NCBI RefSeq assembly: GCF_000320405.1 | Contig: NZ_KB291607.1 | Location: 62,001-126,000, forward strand | Direction of reading: 5' to 3' | Length of the DNA stretch: 64,000 nucleotides | Source of the DNA: Clostridium celatum DSM 1785 | Lineage (GTDB): Bacteria; Bacillota; Clostridia; Clostridiales; Clostridiaceae | Shown: positions 36,857 to 46,626 of the stretch, one piece after another | How the letters are laid out: the number at the start of each line of letters is the position of its first letter | Position numbering within the stretch: the first letter of the stretch is position 1 | The notes under the pieces: model-generated | Told to the model about the DNA's origin: nothing | The model's database searches: none | The model's input: only the letters and a program-made list of their open reading frames with translations | Translations under genes and position numbers: made by a program

Positions 36857-37819
36857 CTATACATATTTAATTAATATATCATCATACTTAATTGCATAAA
36901 TTTCATCTTTATAAGTGCCTATATTTTTCTTGTTTTCTACCCCTGATAAGTTGTTTCTTATTAATTTAGTAAAATCTTCCCCACATTCATATGCATGTGG
37001 ATATCCACCTCCAAATCTCGGATTAATCTCTGAAATATAATACTCATTACCAATTTTAAACATATCTATATCTATAGGACCAACCAGTTTTAAATCAGAT
37101 ATTAATTCTATAACTAGATTAAATAATTTATCTGATTTATATGATTTTGATTTATCAGTTTCCCCAGACCTCAATCTAATTTTCTCTTTTGCAAAAATAG
37201 AAACCGTCTCCTTAGAAATCATATCAACATAAGCATCTACCCCAATTTCAATTCCATCTAAATAATCTTGTATAATAAGATTAGGAAACTTACCAAGTAA
37301 AAACTCTACTTCCTCTAATGTATATACTTTATTTATACCTATACTCGCACTTCCACAAATCGGCTTTACAATTACAGGAAAATTTATTTTCCTTAAAGTA
37401 TAATCATTTTTAAACTCTTCAAAATCAATATAAGTTTTTGCACATTTAAAATTATTATCTGTTAAAAATTTGTACATTTTATATTTATTAAAACATATCT
37501 CAATTGATTCATAGTTTGATAAAAAGCATGTTACTCCCATTTCTTTAAAATCATCTATATGCCTTGCTAATATACTTAACTCTGGATCAATTAAAGAAAT
37601 AATACCTTTAATATTCTCCCTTTTACATATATCCTTTATGATATCTATATATCTTTCATCATCTATCTTAGGAACATTATAATAATTATCTGCAACATAT
37701 AAACTTGGAGCTAATCTATCATAATCAACTGCTATTATCTTTCCAAATCCCTCAAATTCTTTAGTAAAATATTCCAGTAACTTATATCTTCTTCCTGAAC
37801 TCAGAAATAATAAATTCAA
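36857..37819 (-). CDS. ATP-grasp ligase of the capsule locus
   Basis: A 320-residue ATP-grasp enzyme resembling carbamoyl-phosphate-synthase-like ligases. NLLFLSSGRRYKLLEYF opens a Rossmann-like pre-domain; FPVIVKPICGSASIGINKVY and LIIQDYLDGIEIGVDAYV form the ATP site, and YYISEINPRFGGGYPHAYE carries the Mg-binding Glu and Asn. Such enzymes join a carboxylate to an amine via an acyl phosphate. It follows a PLP decarboxylase and an aminotransferase, suggesting that an amino acid or its amine product is linked to a capsule sugar. Start is TTG after AAGGAGGTG. Confidence 0.8.
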   Translation of the reverse strand: MNLLFLSSGRRYKLLEYFTKEFEGFGKIIAVDYDRLAPSLYVADNYYNVPKIDDERYIDIIKDICKRENIKGIISLIDPELSILARHIDDFKEMGVTCFLSNYESIEICFNKYKMYKFLTDNNFKCAKTYIDFEEFKNDYTLRKINFPVIVKPICGSASIGINKVYTLEEVEFLLGKFPNLIIQDYLDGIEIGVDAYVDMISKETVSIFAKEKIRLRSGETDKSKSYKSDKLFNLVIELISDLKLVGPIDIDMFKIGNEYYISEINPRFGGGYPHAYECGEDFTKLIRNNLSGVENKKNIGTYKDEIYAIKYDDILIKYV

Positions 37820-37837
37820 AATTTCTACACCTCCTTA

Positions 37838-39013
37838 CTATATAAAACACTTATTTATATATTCATTTACTCCCCATCTTTCACGAACACACTTATATTT
37901 ATTATTCTCCCTTACATATACTGCTGGAAAATACTCTATAAATAATGGTGATAAGCATAAAGTATATGAGCCAACCTTATTAAAAATTATCTTATCTCCA
38001 ATTGTTAATTCCTTTTCATTAGTTAATTTCATAATCCTATCATTTTCCATACATGTATAACCACAAATTATTTGTTCATCATCAATTTTATCCATATTAG
38101 TTATCAGCTCATACTCATAAAACTTCTTTCTCATGAGAGGATCTATATTACTTCTACTCCCATTAATATTTACTATCCTTTTATCTAAAACATTTTTTAC
38201 ATCAACAACTTCACATACAAAACTTATAGGTGATGCTATCAAAGATGCTCCTGGCTCAACTATTAACTTAGTAGTATTCCTATTAAAATGTTTTGATAAT
38301 TCATCAGTTATAACTTTCATATATTCATAGTATGATGGTTTCTCAGGCATCCCCCCGAAAAATCCACCACCTATATCAACATAATCCAAAGGATTGTTAA
38401 TTAGCTTTGCAATAACACAGGCCTTCTTAGCTATTTCTTCATAAACCTTTAAACTTCTAGTTTTAGTGCTACAATGCAAATGAATTCCTACAATCTTAAC
38501 TCTTGAGATATCTTCTATGTCTGATATAGCTTTACTTAACTCCCCATTTTCAAAACTAAAGCCAAATCTCCCAACTTCACTTCCCATCGCACTTTCATTA
38601 GGGCAACATTCTTCTAAATTAAAATTAACCCTTATCCCTATATTAATTACATCAGTACTTCTCGCTTCTTCTCTTAACCAATTTATTTCTCTCCAGCTAT
38701 CAATATTAATGATACCTTTATTCATTATTGCTCTATGAAATATTTCTCTCCCCTTATTAGGACCATTAAATATTATCCTCTTTTCATTGTTTCCTAATGC
38801 TACTGCTAAATTATACTCATCATCTGATACTACTTCTGCAAAGCAACCATTCTCTTTCATGAAATTTAAAACCCAAGGCAAAGAATTGGTCTTATACGAA
38901 TATCCAATAATATAATTTCCCCAAGTGTCACTTAATGCATTATTAAAGTCATCAATATTTTTTTTTAACTTTTCCTTATATATAATAAAATATGGAGTCT
39001 TAAGTTCCTTCAA
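37838..39013 (-). CDS. Fold-III PLP decarboxylase (LysA/ornithine decarboxylase-like)
   Basis: A 391-residue PLP enzyme of the alanine-racemase fold. Catalytic Lys in GYSYKTNSLPWVL (about residue 42), then GIHLHCST, VDIGGGFFGG (phosphate loop), EPGASLI, and the CGYTCMENDRI segment giving the active-site Cys and Asp of the second monomer. The family decarboxylates DAP, ornithine, arginine or carboxynorspermidine. I prefer TTG at 39013 because AGGAGGTG lies 8-9 bases ahead; the GTG at 39025 is part of that site. In a capsule locus it probably supplies an amine for the ATP-grasp ligase rather than serving lysine synthesis. Confidence 0.82.
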   Translation of the reverse strand: MKELKTPYFIIYKEKLKKNIDDFNNALSDTWGNYIIGYSYKTNSLPWVLNFMKENGCFAEVVSDDEYNLAVALGNNEKRIIFNGPNKGREIFHRAIMNKGIINIDSWREINWLREEARSTDVINIGIRVNFNLEECCPNESAMGSEVGRFGFSFENGELSKAISDIEDISRVKIVGIHLHCSTKTRSLKVYEEIAKKACVIAKLINNPLDYVDIGGGFFGGMPEKPSYYEYMKVITDELSKHFNRNTTKLIVEPGASLIASPISFVCEVVDVKNVLDKRIVNINGSRSNIDPLMRKKFYEYELITNMDKIDDEQIICGYTCMENDRIMKLTNEKELTIGDKIIFNKVGSYTLCLSPLFIEYFPAVYVRENNKYKCVRERWGVNEYINKCFI

Positions 39014-39033
39014 ATATGAATTCACCTCCTCAC

Positions 39034-40206
39034 CTAATTATTTCTTATAAATAACTCTTTAATATTTTCAATAACTTTTGCTATTTCCTCATCATTCATA
39101 TTAGTATCTGATGGAAGACATACCCCTCTATTAAATATATCCTCTGAAATACTAATTTCTTTATCCCTTTCCTTAAAGAATTTACACTCCTTATAATATG
39201 GTTGTAAATTCATTGGCTTCCATATATACCTTGATTCTATATTTCGCTCTTCTAGTCTTAATATTATGTCTATAGGTTTAACTTTAGAACTTTTCCCTAA
39301 CAAAATTACGCTTAGCCAATAGTTTGGCTCTCCATAATTACATATTGGAACCATTTCAATATCACTAATATCTTTAAATGCTTCTCTATATTTCTCATAT
39401 ATATATTTCTTTTTAGCTATTCTATCTTCTAAAACTCTAATTTGTCCTCTTCCGATTCCTGCACAAATATTACTCATTCTATAGTTGTATCCCAACTCTA
39501 CATGTTCATAATATCGTTGATTTTCTCTAGCTTGAGTTGCCAAAAATCTAGCCTTTCTTATACCTTCTTCATCATTTGAAACAAGCATTCCACCTCCTGA
39601 AGTAGTTATTATCTTATTTCCATTAAATGAATAGATACCATATTTTCCAATAGTCCCTGTCATAACACCTTTATACGTTGCTCCCAAGCTTTCTGCTGCA
39701 TCCTCAATTATTGGAGTATTATAGAAATCACATATTTCTTTAATTTTATCCATATCAGTACTTTGTCCATATAAATGCACTACAATAACTGCTTTTGGTC
39801 TTTGTCCTGTTTTTTCATAAAACTCAAATGCTTTTTTTAATGCCTTAGGCGACATATTTAAACTCTCTATTTCAGAATCTATAAATACTGGTTGTCCGCC
39901 TTCATAAATTATTGGATTGCAACTTGCTGCAAATGTTAATGACGAGCAAAATACTAAATCTCCTTTATTAATGCCTATTAACTTTAATGCTAAATGTATA
40001 GCTGCTGTTCCTGATGATAATGCTACGGCAGCTTTTACTCCAACATAATCACGTATCTCATTTTCAAAACTATCAACATTAGGTCCAAGTGGTGCACTCC
40101 AATTGCTTTCAAATGCCTCATTAATAAATTTTTTTTCTAATCCCCCCATATGAGGAGATGCTAAATATATCCTCTTATTTTCTTTATATAATGATTTTTT
40201 CTCCAT
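39034..40206 (-). CDS. DegT/PglE-type UDP-sugar 4-aminotransferase
   Basis: A 390-residue PLP aminotransferase with IYLASPHMGG at the N-terminus, AAVALSSGTAAIHLAL, FCSSLTFAASCNPI, IIEDAAESLGATY and YSFNGNKIITTSGGGML, where NKI holds the PLP Lys. It resembles PglE/WbpE-like enzymes that aminate a UDP-4-keto sugar made by a PglF/WbpM-type dehydratase, which is encoded directly upstream. The start at 40206 follows GAGGAG; an ATG at 40233 is possible but has a poorer site. Confidence 0.9.
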   Translation of the reverse strand: MEKKSLYKENKRIYLASPHMGGLEKKFINEAFESNWSAPLGPNVDSFENEIRDYVGVKAAVALSSGTAAIHLALKLIGINKGDLVFCSSLTFAASCNPIIYEGGQPVFIDSEIESLNMSPKALKKAFEFYEKTGQRPKAVIVVHLYGQSTDMDKIKEICDFYNTPIIEDAAESLGATYKGVMTGTIGKYGIYSFNGNKIITTSGGGMLVSNDEEGIRKARFLATQARENQRYYEHVELGYNYRMSNICAGIGRGQIRVLEDRIAKKKYIYEKYREAFKDISDIEMVPICNYGEPNYWLSVILLGKSSKVKPIDIILRLEERNIESRYIWKPMNLQPYYKECKFFKERDKEISISEDIFNRGVCLPSDTNMNDEEIAKVIENIKELFIRNN

Positions 40207-40239
40207 TAACTTCATCTCCTCTAAGTTATTCATTTATTT

Positions 40240-42150
40240 CTACCTATCTTTTGCAGTAACTGATACTTCCTCTAATATTTTTTTGTTATTATATATTTCA
40301 GGTGAACTATATGTTGGCACAATTTCTTTTAATTTATCAATTAGCATATTCTTATTGCCAATCTTAGAAATAGAAACAAGTTCTTCTATTTCTAAAAGTA
40401 ATTTATTTAAAGATTTACTTTCAGGTCTATCTATAAATATTTTTTCATGAGCTGTTTTTGTTAAATTATCATTGTTCATTAGTAATTCTTCATATAATTT
40501 TTCTCCTGGCCTTAATCCTGTTATTTCAATTTTTATATCCTTATTTGGAGTATATCCTGAAAGTTTTATTAGATTTTCTGCTAAATCATATATTTTTACT
40601 GGACTTCCCATATCAAGTACAAAAACCTCTCCACCTTTTGCATATGCACCAGCTTGAAGTACTAGCTGTGCCGCTTCTGGTATAAGCATAAAATATCTTG
40701 TTATATCTTTATGAGTTAGCGTTATAGGTCCACCATTTTTTATTTGCTTTTTAAATAGTGGAATCACTGAGCCATTACTTCCAAGTACATTTCCAAACCT
40801 AACTGCAACAAATTCAGTTTCATTATCTTTTTCATTATTAATAGCTTGAACTATCATTTCACAAAGTCTCTTACTAGCACCCATTACATTTGTTGGATTA
40901 ACTGCTTTATCTGTGGATATTAATACAAACTTATCAACCTTATATTCACTTGCAAGTTGAGCCATATTTAATGTACCAAGTACGTTGTTTTTTATTGCTT
41001 CTGTTGGATTATCCTCCATTAACGGTACATGCTTATGGGCCGCTGCATGAAAAATTATATTGGGCTTATACTTACTTATTATTTGGTTTATTCTTTGTTT
41101 ATCTCTTACTGATGCAATAATAACTTTTTTTCTTAATTGTGGATCAGTGTAATTTAATTCATTTTGTAAATCATACGCATTATTTTCATATATATCTAAT
41201 ATTAAAAGTAATTTTGGATTGAACTTTGCAATTTGTCTACATAGCTCTGAGCCTATAGACCCTCCCCCACCAGTTACTAAAATAACCTTATCTTTTATAT
41301 AACTTTCTATTCCACATTTATCTAACTCAACTTCTTCTCTTCCAATTAAGTCCTTTAAATCTATATCTCTCATTTTATTAATTAAGGTTCCATCTTCTAA
41401 TATCTGATGGTATCCAGGAATAACCTTAACCTTTGCTTTAGTATTAGTACATATATCTAATATTTTTGCTTTTTCTTTTGAATCTATTTTTACAATTGCA
41501 AATAGTATTTGATCTATATTTTCTCTATCTACTATTTCCTCTATATCTTCTCGTGTGCCTAATATCTTTACACCATTTAAATAATTATTTTTTTTAGATA
41601 TATCATCATCTATAATTCCTATAATATTAAATTTACTACTTTCTTCTTTTCTTATTTCTCTTATTATTGCTGCTGCACAATAGCCAGCTCCAATTATTAA
41701 AACATTATATTTTCCTGCAACTCTATCTGCTGAAAAATAAGTTACAGCTCTAGTTATTATTCTTAAAGATAACCTTATCCCTGTTGTTCCTATCATTATT
41801 AATATTGCTGATATAATATTAACTATTATTGGCACCTTTATTATTGGTAGAATTCCTATAATAACTGAAGTTATAATAAATCCGCTTATAGATGCCATTA
41901 TTGATTCTGTAAATTCATATGCTCCTGCATTAATCCAAATACAGTTATACATTTTAAAAATCTTTAAAGATAATACATATACTAATATTGCTATTATTAT
42001 TGCTACTAGCTCATTTTTAATATTTTCATCCATACCATAATAAAATAAACTGCAAATATAGTAAGACATTACTATTATTGATATATCAATAATAATTAAT
42101 AGTATATTTTTTTTCTTCTTATCCAAATTCAATATAGATATACCAAGCAT
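40240..42150 (-). CDS. Membrane-bound UDP-HexNAc 4,6-dehydratase (CapD/PglF/WbpM type)
   Basis: A 636-residue enzyme. Four membrane segments fill residues 1-130, then a CoA-binding-like Rossmann domain (VLIIGAGYCAAAIIREI) and the C-terminal short-chain dehydratase (ILVTGGGGSIGSELCRQI; HAAAHKHVPLMEDNP; ISTDKAVNPTNVMGASKR). It makes the UDP-4-keto-6-deoxy sugar that starts synthesis of bacillosamine-like sugars. It is the first gene of the leftward capsule operon, so its upstream region (42151-42765) should contain the operon promoter. Confidence 0.92.
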   Translation of the reverse strand: MLGISILNLDKKKKNILLIIIDISIIVMSYYICSLFYYGMDENIKNELVAIIIAILVYVLSLKIFKMYNCIWINAGAYEFTESIMASISGFIITSVIIGILPIIKVPIIVNIISAILIMIGTTGIRLSLRIITRAVTYFSADRVAGKYNVLIIGAGYCAAAIIREIRKEESSKFNIIGIIDDDISKKNNYLNGVKILGTREDIEEIVDRENIDQILFAIVKIDSKEKAKILDICTNTKAKVKVIPGYHQILEDGTLINKMRDIDLKDLIGREEVELDKCGIESYIKDKVILVTGGGGSIGSELCRQIAKFNPKLLLILDIYENNAYDLQNELNYTDPQLRKKVIIASVRDKQRINQIISKYKPNIIFHAAAHKHVPLMEDNPTEAIKNNVLGTLNMAQLASEYKVDKFVLISTDKAVNPTNVMGASKRLCEMIVQAINNEKDNETEFVAVRFGNVLGSNGSVIPLFKKQIKNGGPITLTHKDITRYFMLIPEAAQLVLQAGAYAKGGEVFVLDMGSPVKIYDLAENLIKLSGYTPNKDIKIEITGLRPGEKLYEELLMNNDNLTKTAHEKIFIDRPESKSLNKLLLEIEELVSISKIGNKNMLIDKLKEIVPTYSSPEIYNNKKILEEVSVTAKDR

Positions 42151-42765
42151 TATTTCCCCCCTATGATAATTGCTATGTATAAATTCCTTTTAATAAAAAA
42201 TTAATATATTATAAAGTATATTTTTATTCATAATAAAGTATTACCTATGTACTACTTTTACAATAATACTAATTATGTATTGCTCATTAATGATTACTTA
42301 TTCTTTTAAATTTTGTTATCCAATATGTTTCAATAATTTTACGTTTATCCATAATTATACTATTCTTATATTTATACTATTATTCTGAAATATTCTAATA
42401 ACTTCAGTTTTAAATATGCATTTTGTTATATAAAATTATTTGTATATATTGTCTAAATTAAAATCTTTTCTACATATTCGTATATTTTTCTTATATTTCA
42501 CCTCACTAAACATCTTCTATAATTTTTTAAGTATACTACTATCTACTTATTTATAATTAATACTAAGTAGTACTACTAATTTTATATATAGCTTCTTAAC
42601 TCATTACGCTACACTACAAGTTTCAAACTATATCTACTTGACAGCATAAATTTATATTTAATTTTTCTAGAATACTTCTCTATTCTAAAACCTTTGTATA
42701 CTTTTACATAGAACTAGTGTATAATTAAATTGTTAAATTATGTAATTGGATTAGAGGTGTTTCTT
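42151..42765. other. Divergent control region of the capsule operon
   Basis: This 615-bp stretch lies between the leftward dehydratase gene and the rightward LuxR-type gene, and holds no gene. It is extremely AT-rich with many T-runs. A TATAAT box at 42720-42725 preceded by TG is a possible -10 for the regulator, with only weak -35 candidates. No operator repeat is obvious. Confidence 0.5.
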
Positions 42766-43416
42766 TTGAAAATTTCTATATTATGTAAATATCCATTGAT
42801 TCACTACGGAATAAAATCAATCTTGAAAGAAAAGTATAAAAATATAACTTCATTTTTTTTAATTGATGATTTTTTGAAATATATATCTACATGCAAAAAT
42901 GATATATCAAATGGGAATGTAATTTTGATTACTGTTTTATTAGAAGAAAATTGGGAATTTCTCGATAAAATTTTATCTGTTAAAGCTTTTAAACCCAATC
43001 TTAAATTATTAATTATTGATTTTAATGAAAGTAAGGATATATTTCTTAAACTATCAAATTTAAATATTGATGGTTATATCCTTGGTACTTTTACTCAAGA
43101 AGATATAACCTATGCCATTCATAAAATTTCTACTGGATTCAAATTCTATGATAGGGAATTTTTTTATAAACTTATTGAATCTGAAACTGCACTTACTCTC
43201 ACTGGTCAAAATTCCAATAAAAATAACTTAACTAAAAGAGAGATTGAAATACTGTCTCAACTTTCTAAAGGTTTAAGTAATTTGGAAATTGCTAAAAATC
43301 TTAATATCAGTGAAAATACTGTGAAAAAACATATCAGTAATATTTTCATAAAAATTAATGTTAATGATAGAACAAAAGCAATTATTTATGCTTATGAATA
43401 TGGAATTATTTTTTAA
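42766..43416 (+). CDS. LuxR/NarL-type regulator with a degenerate receiver domain
   Basis: A 216-residue DNA-binding protein. Residues about 150-216 are a LuxR helix-turn-helix (LTKREIEILSQLSKGLSNLEIAKNLNISENTVKKHISN). Residues 1-120 have the response-regulator layout (MKISILCKYPLIHYGI), but the strand where the phosphorylated Asp should sit reads GNVILITVLLEENWEF, without that Asp. It may therefore be an unphosphorylated pseudo-receiver regulator. The start TTG at 42766 follows GAGGTG; the longer frame to 42730 lacks a site. Divergent from the capsule operon, it is its obvious candidate regulator. Confidence 0.8.
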   Translation: MKISILCKYPLIHYGIKSILKEKYKNITSFFLIDDFLKYISTCKNDISNGNVILITVLLEENWEFLDKILSVKAFKPNLKLLIIDFNESKDIFLKLSNLNIDGYILGTFTQEDITYAIHKISTGFKFYDREFFYKLIESETALTLTGQNSNKNNLTKREIEILSQLSKGLSNLEIAKNLNISENTVKKHISNIFIKINVNDRTKAIIYAYEYGIIF

Positions 43417-43417
43417 T

Positions 43418-43465
43418 AAAAAAGTCAACCAGTAGGAGTATTAATACTACTACTGATTGACTTTT
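43418..43465 (+). terminator. Terminator of the LuxR-type gene
   Basis: AAAAGTCAACCAGTAG and CTACTGATTGACTTTT pair with one bulge around an inner AGTA/TACT stem, followed by T-rich sequence. It starts a few bases after the stop codon. Confidence 0.8.
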
Positions 43466-44304
43466 ATGCTTATTACTTATATTCATATTTCATAATATGA
43501 AAGCTCTTATTTTAAAAACTTATTATTTAAACTATATTAATATCTTTAATTAAAATAATAAAAGAGTTTTGGATCAACCAAAGATTTTACCTTTTAACGA
43601 TTCTCTCTCATTAAAGCTATAAACCTAAATCAATTATATATAAATTAATTAGTCCTTTACACTCCAATGACTTGTTATCAAGTGTACATTACATAACTTT
43701 AGTGTTTCTGGCAAAATAATATGCCATTTAAATATGCAGTATGTTTAAACTTGAAATATCCGCAGTTATGTTTAAATTTTTAAGTTGCTTAAAAAGTTAA
43801 ATACAGACTTGAACCATCATTTCACTTTATAAAGCTTTACTAATTTAATATATAATCTTATTAAAAATGAGTTAATCTACAATGCCATAAATCAACAAAT
43901 CATTTTTAAATGTTGTAATCCAAAACTCCCTAGAGATAGCTAATATTTTAAACTAAAAAATAATTCTTATAAAATATAATAATTATATTACATTGTCTTT
44001 ACTATATAATGATCATATTATATTTCCTTCACTATTTTCTAAATTTAAAATTATTATTTACCACCTCTTATTAATGTTTTATCCTATTATCTAAATTTTA
44101 TGCACTAAATAAAAAAACTTATTTTTAACTGAATAAACTTTTAATTTAAAGTCAATAATTGGTAATGTAATAATAGTTTCTTACTATAAATAAACTTAGA
44201 CTGCACTATATTTTTAAACTTAATTGATTCATAAATATAATTCAATAAAAATCTATTTACTTTCCCCTATTATTACAAAATATTATATATAGGAGGAAAT
44301 AATA
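43466..44304. other. 839-bp AT-rich region without a gene
   Basis: I see no convincing coding frame, RNA or repeat. It ends with the AGGAGG site of the prepilin gene. Such a long empty stretch could hold a regulatory RNA, but no conserved structure is visible to me. Confidence 0.45.
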
Positions 44305-44727
44305 TTGATTATTTCAAAGAAAAATTTTAAAAATAACAAAAAGAAAAAAGGTGGTTTTACCCTTATTGAACTTGTAGCAGTCTTAGCTATAATAGGTATT
44401 TTATCAACAGCCCTTACACCTAAGATAGGTGGATATATAACAGAAGCTAAAAAAGCTAAAATTTTAAATGAAGCAAAAACTATAGTTACTGCCTATGAAT
44501 CTATAAGTTTTAAAAATACAGGTCTTCCAACCGACCCTACCGTAGCTCAAGTAATTGATAAAGCATCAGACCTAATACCAGAAAAAGCAATTTCTAAATT
44601 ACCTGATGATTTTACTATAACTCATTGTAAAAATATTTTAGATACGGAAAGGTATACTTTCACATATAAAGATGGTATTGTCGGTGAACCCCAAGAAATA
44701 AACTCTTCTGATACATCAGGTTCTTAA
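44305..44727 (+). CDS. Prepilin-like protein with type IV pilin N-terminus
   Basis: A 140-residue protein with the type IV prepilin signature: a basic leader (KKNFKNNKKKKG), the cleavage/methylation motif GGFTLIELVAVLAIIGILS at residues about 16-34, and a hydrophobic helix followed by a mostly hydrophilic domain ending Ser/Thr-rich. A prepilin peptidase would cut after the second Gly and methylate the Phe. Start is TTG with AGGAGG 8 bases upstream. No other pilus assembly gene is nearby, so it is an orphan (minor pilin or pseudopilin) that depends on a locus elsewhere. Confidence 0.85.
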   Translation: MIISKKNFKNNKKKKGGFTLIELVAVLAIIGILSTALTPKIGGYITEAKKAKILNEAKTIVTAYESISFKNTGLPTDPTVAQVIDKASDLIPEKAISKLPDDFTITHCKNILDTERYTFTYKDGIVGEPQEINSSDTSGS

Positions 44728-45056
44728 AATAGAAATTTTATTTTACTAATCTATTTATTTGTAATATCTACATGATATTAATTGCTTTTTATAAAAGCAT
44801 TTTAATATATTAAAACATTAATTTACTGTTCTCTCATCACCTTAAATTAATGTTATAAATAAAATGATGATATAACTATAGGAATTTATATTATTAAGTA
44901 GTTCACTAAGTAACACCCTTTAATAATATTAACTTCTTAAAGTTTATATCATCATTTTTATTATTTATTTAATTTTTAAAATTAAATAAATTATTAAATC
45001 TATATATAGAGTAATTTATCTGCTAATTAATTTTATATTAGTTTTAATTAATTAAA
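44728..45056. other. Intergenic region with a long palindrome
   Basis: The 329-bp gap between the convergent prepilin and aminopeptidase genes is dominated by the stem-loop at 44857-44966 and otherwise holds AT-rich sequence with no gene. Confidence 0.5.
44857..44966. terminator. Long bidirectional hairpin between convergent genes
   Basis: AAATAAAATGATGATATAA pairs with TTATATCATCATTTTTATT, and an inner TTATATTATTAA/TTTAATAATATTAA pairing extends it, giving a roughly 110-base structure with T-rich flanks on both strands. Length exceeds a normal terminator. Confidence 0.55.
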
Positions 45057-46351
45057 TTATAGACTAAAAAACTCTGTAAATGCTTTAACTGTATAGTAGT
45101 TATCTTTAACAGATGCTAATTCTCTTATTGAGTGCATTCCTAAAACTGGTGCTCCCATATCAATAACTGGTATTGTTAAATTAGCTGCTGTTACAGGACC
45201 TATTGTAGTCCCTCCTCTAACGTCTGATCTATTAACAAACTTTTGGAATGGAACTCCTGCTGCTTCACAAACACCAGCAAATACTGCTCCATTAAAGCTA
45301 TCTGTGCTATAACTTCCTGATGCAGCTATCTTTAATACTGGACCACCTTCAAGTACTGGTCTATTTGTTGGATCATGCTTATCACCTAAGTTTGGATGAA
45401 CTGCATGAGCTAAGTCTGCTGATATCATTATAGAATTAGCAAGTGCTCTATAGTATCCTTCTCTATCCTTGCCTAATCCTAAAGCAATTCTTTCTAATAT
45501 ATTATTTAATAATGTAGAGTTTGCACCTTCAGCAGTTAAGCTTCCAATTTCTTCATTATCAACACAAATCATAACTTTAGTCGCAGCATTTTCTCTGCTA
45601 TCTACTAAAGCCTTAATTCCTGCATAAACCATCCATAAATCATCAAATCTTCCTGAAGAAATAAGTTCTTCATTCATTCCTATTAATGAACCTTTTTCAT
45701 ATTCATATAATCCAAGTTCAAAGTTTAATATCTCTTCTTTATTAACATTAAGTTCTTCAAAAGAATTTTTATTAAAATAATCTTCTTTTTCAACTTATCA
45801 TTAATAAGACCTAATAAAGGAAGTGTATCTACTTGTCTGTTTATTTTGTATCCTTCATTTACTTCTCTATTCATATGTATAGCTAAGCTTGGTATTATTA
45901 ATAATGGTTTATTTATATTAACTAATCTAGTTTCTGGCTTTAATGGTGATGCTCCCTTTAATGATACCTTACCAGCTATTGATAAAGGTCTATCATACCA
46001 AGTATGAAGTATTGGACCACCATAAACTTCAGTGTTTAATTTAACATATTTACCTTCTGAAATCATTTGTGGATTTGGTTTAATTCTAAACCCAGGTACA
46101 TCAGTATGTGCTCCTATAAGTCTAAGACCAGTTTCTTCAATATCTCCAGTACCAACTTCAAAAGCAATTAAAGCAGAATCATTTTTTACAACATAATACT
46201 TACCTTTTGCTTCTAAGTTCCATTTTTCAGTTTCTTTTATTTCAACAAATCCATTTTCATCTAATATCTTTTGTGTAGCTTTTACTCCATGACAAGCACT
46301 TGGGCTATCATATAAAAAGTCTACTAATTCTAATGCTAGCGTCTTTTCCAT
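45057..46351 (-). pseudogene. M18-family aminopeptidase, split by a one-base frameshift
   Basis: The N-terminal frame (46351 to 45725) has SACHGVKATQKIL, IGAHTDVPGFRIKPNPQ (metal His and Asp) and ILHTWYDRPLSIAGKV. It leaves frame after NDKL; one base added to the A-run at about 45786-45791 restores KKEDYFNKNSFEEL... and continues into the second frame (to 45057) with VCVDNEEIGSLTAEG-like ICVDNEEIGSLT, ADLAHAVHPN and DMGAPVLGMHSIRE, the remaining metal ligands. The whole is about 430 residues, normal for M18 zinc aminopeptidases. Start ATG at 46351 follows AAAGGAG. Because the gene is otherwise intact, a sequence error is as likely as inactivation. Confidence 0.88.
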
Positions 46352-46626
46352 ACTCTCTAACTCCTTTACATTACGTATATTACTAATATACCCCATTTTC
46401 CTATAATTCTCAACTTTTCAACTAAATTGTGTGCTAAAGAAAATAATATATATCCTTAATTAAATTACAATAATTTCAAAATATAATAACATAAACTTTT
46501 TATAATGACCATAGTTATAATATTGACTTTTGTTTTGGTGTATTTTAGCATATTATAAAGGATATAAAATGCAATTAACGGTAATAACTATTTATATCTA
46601 TAAATTTTAATATTAGGAGTAATTAT

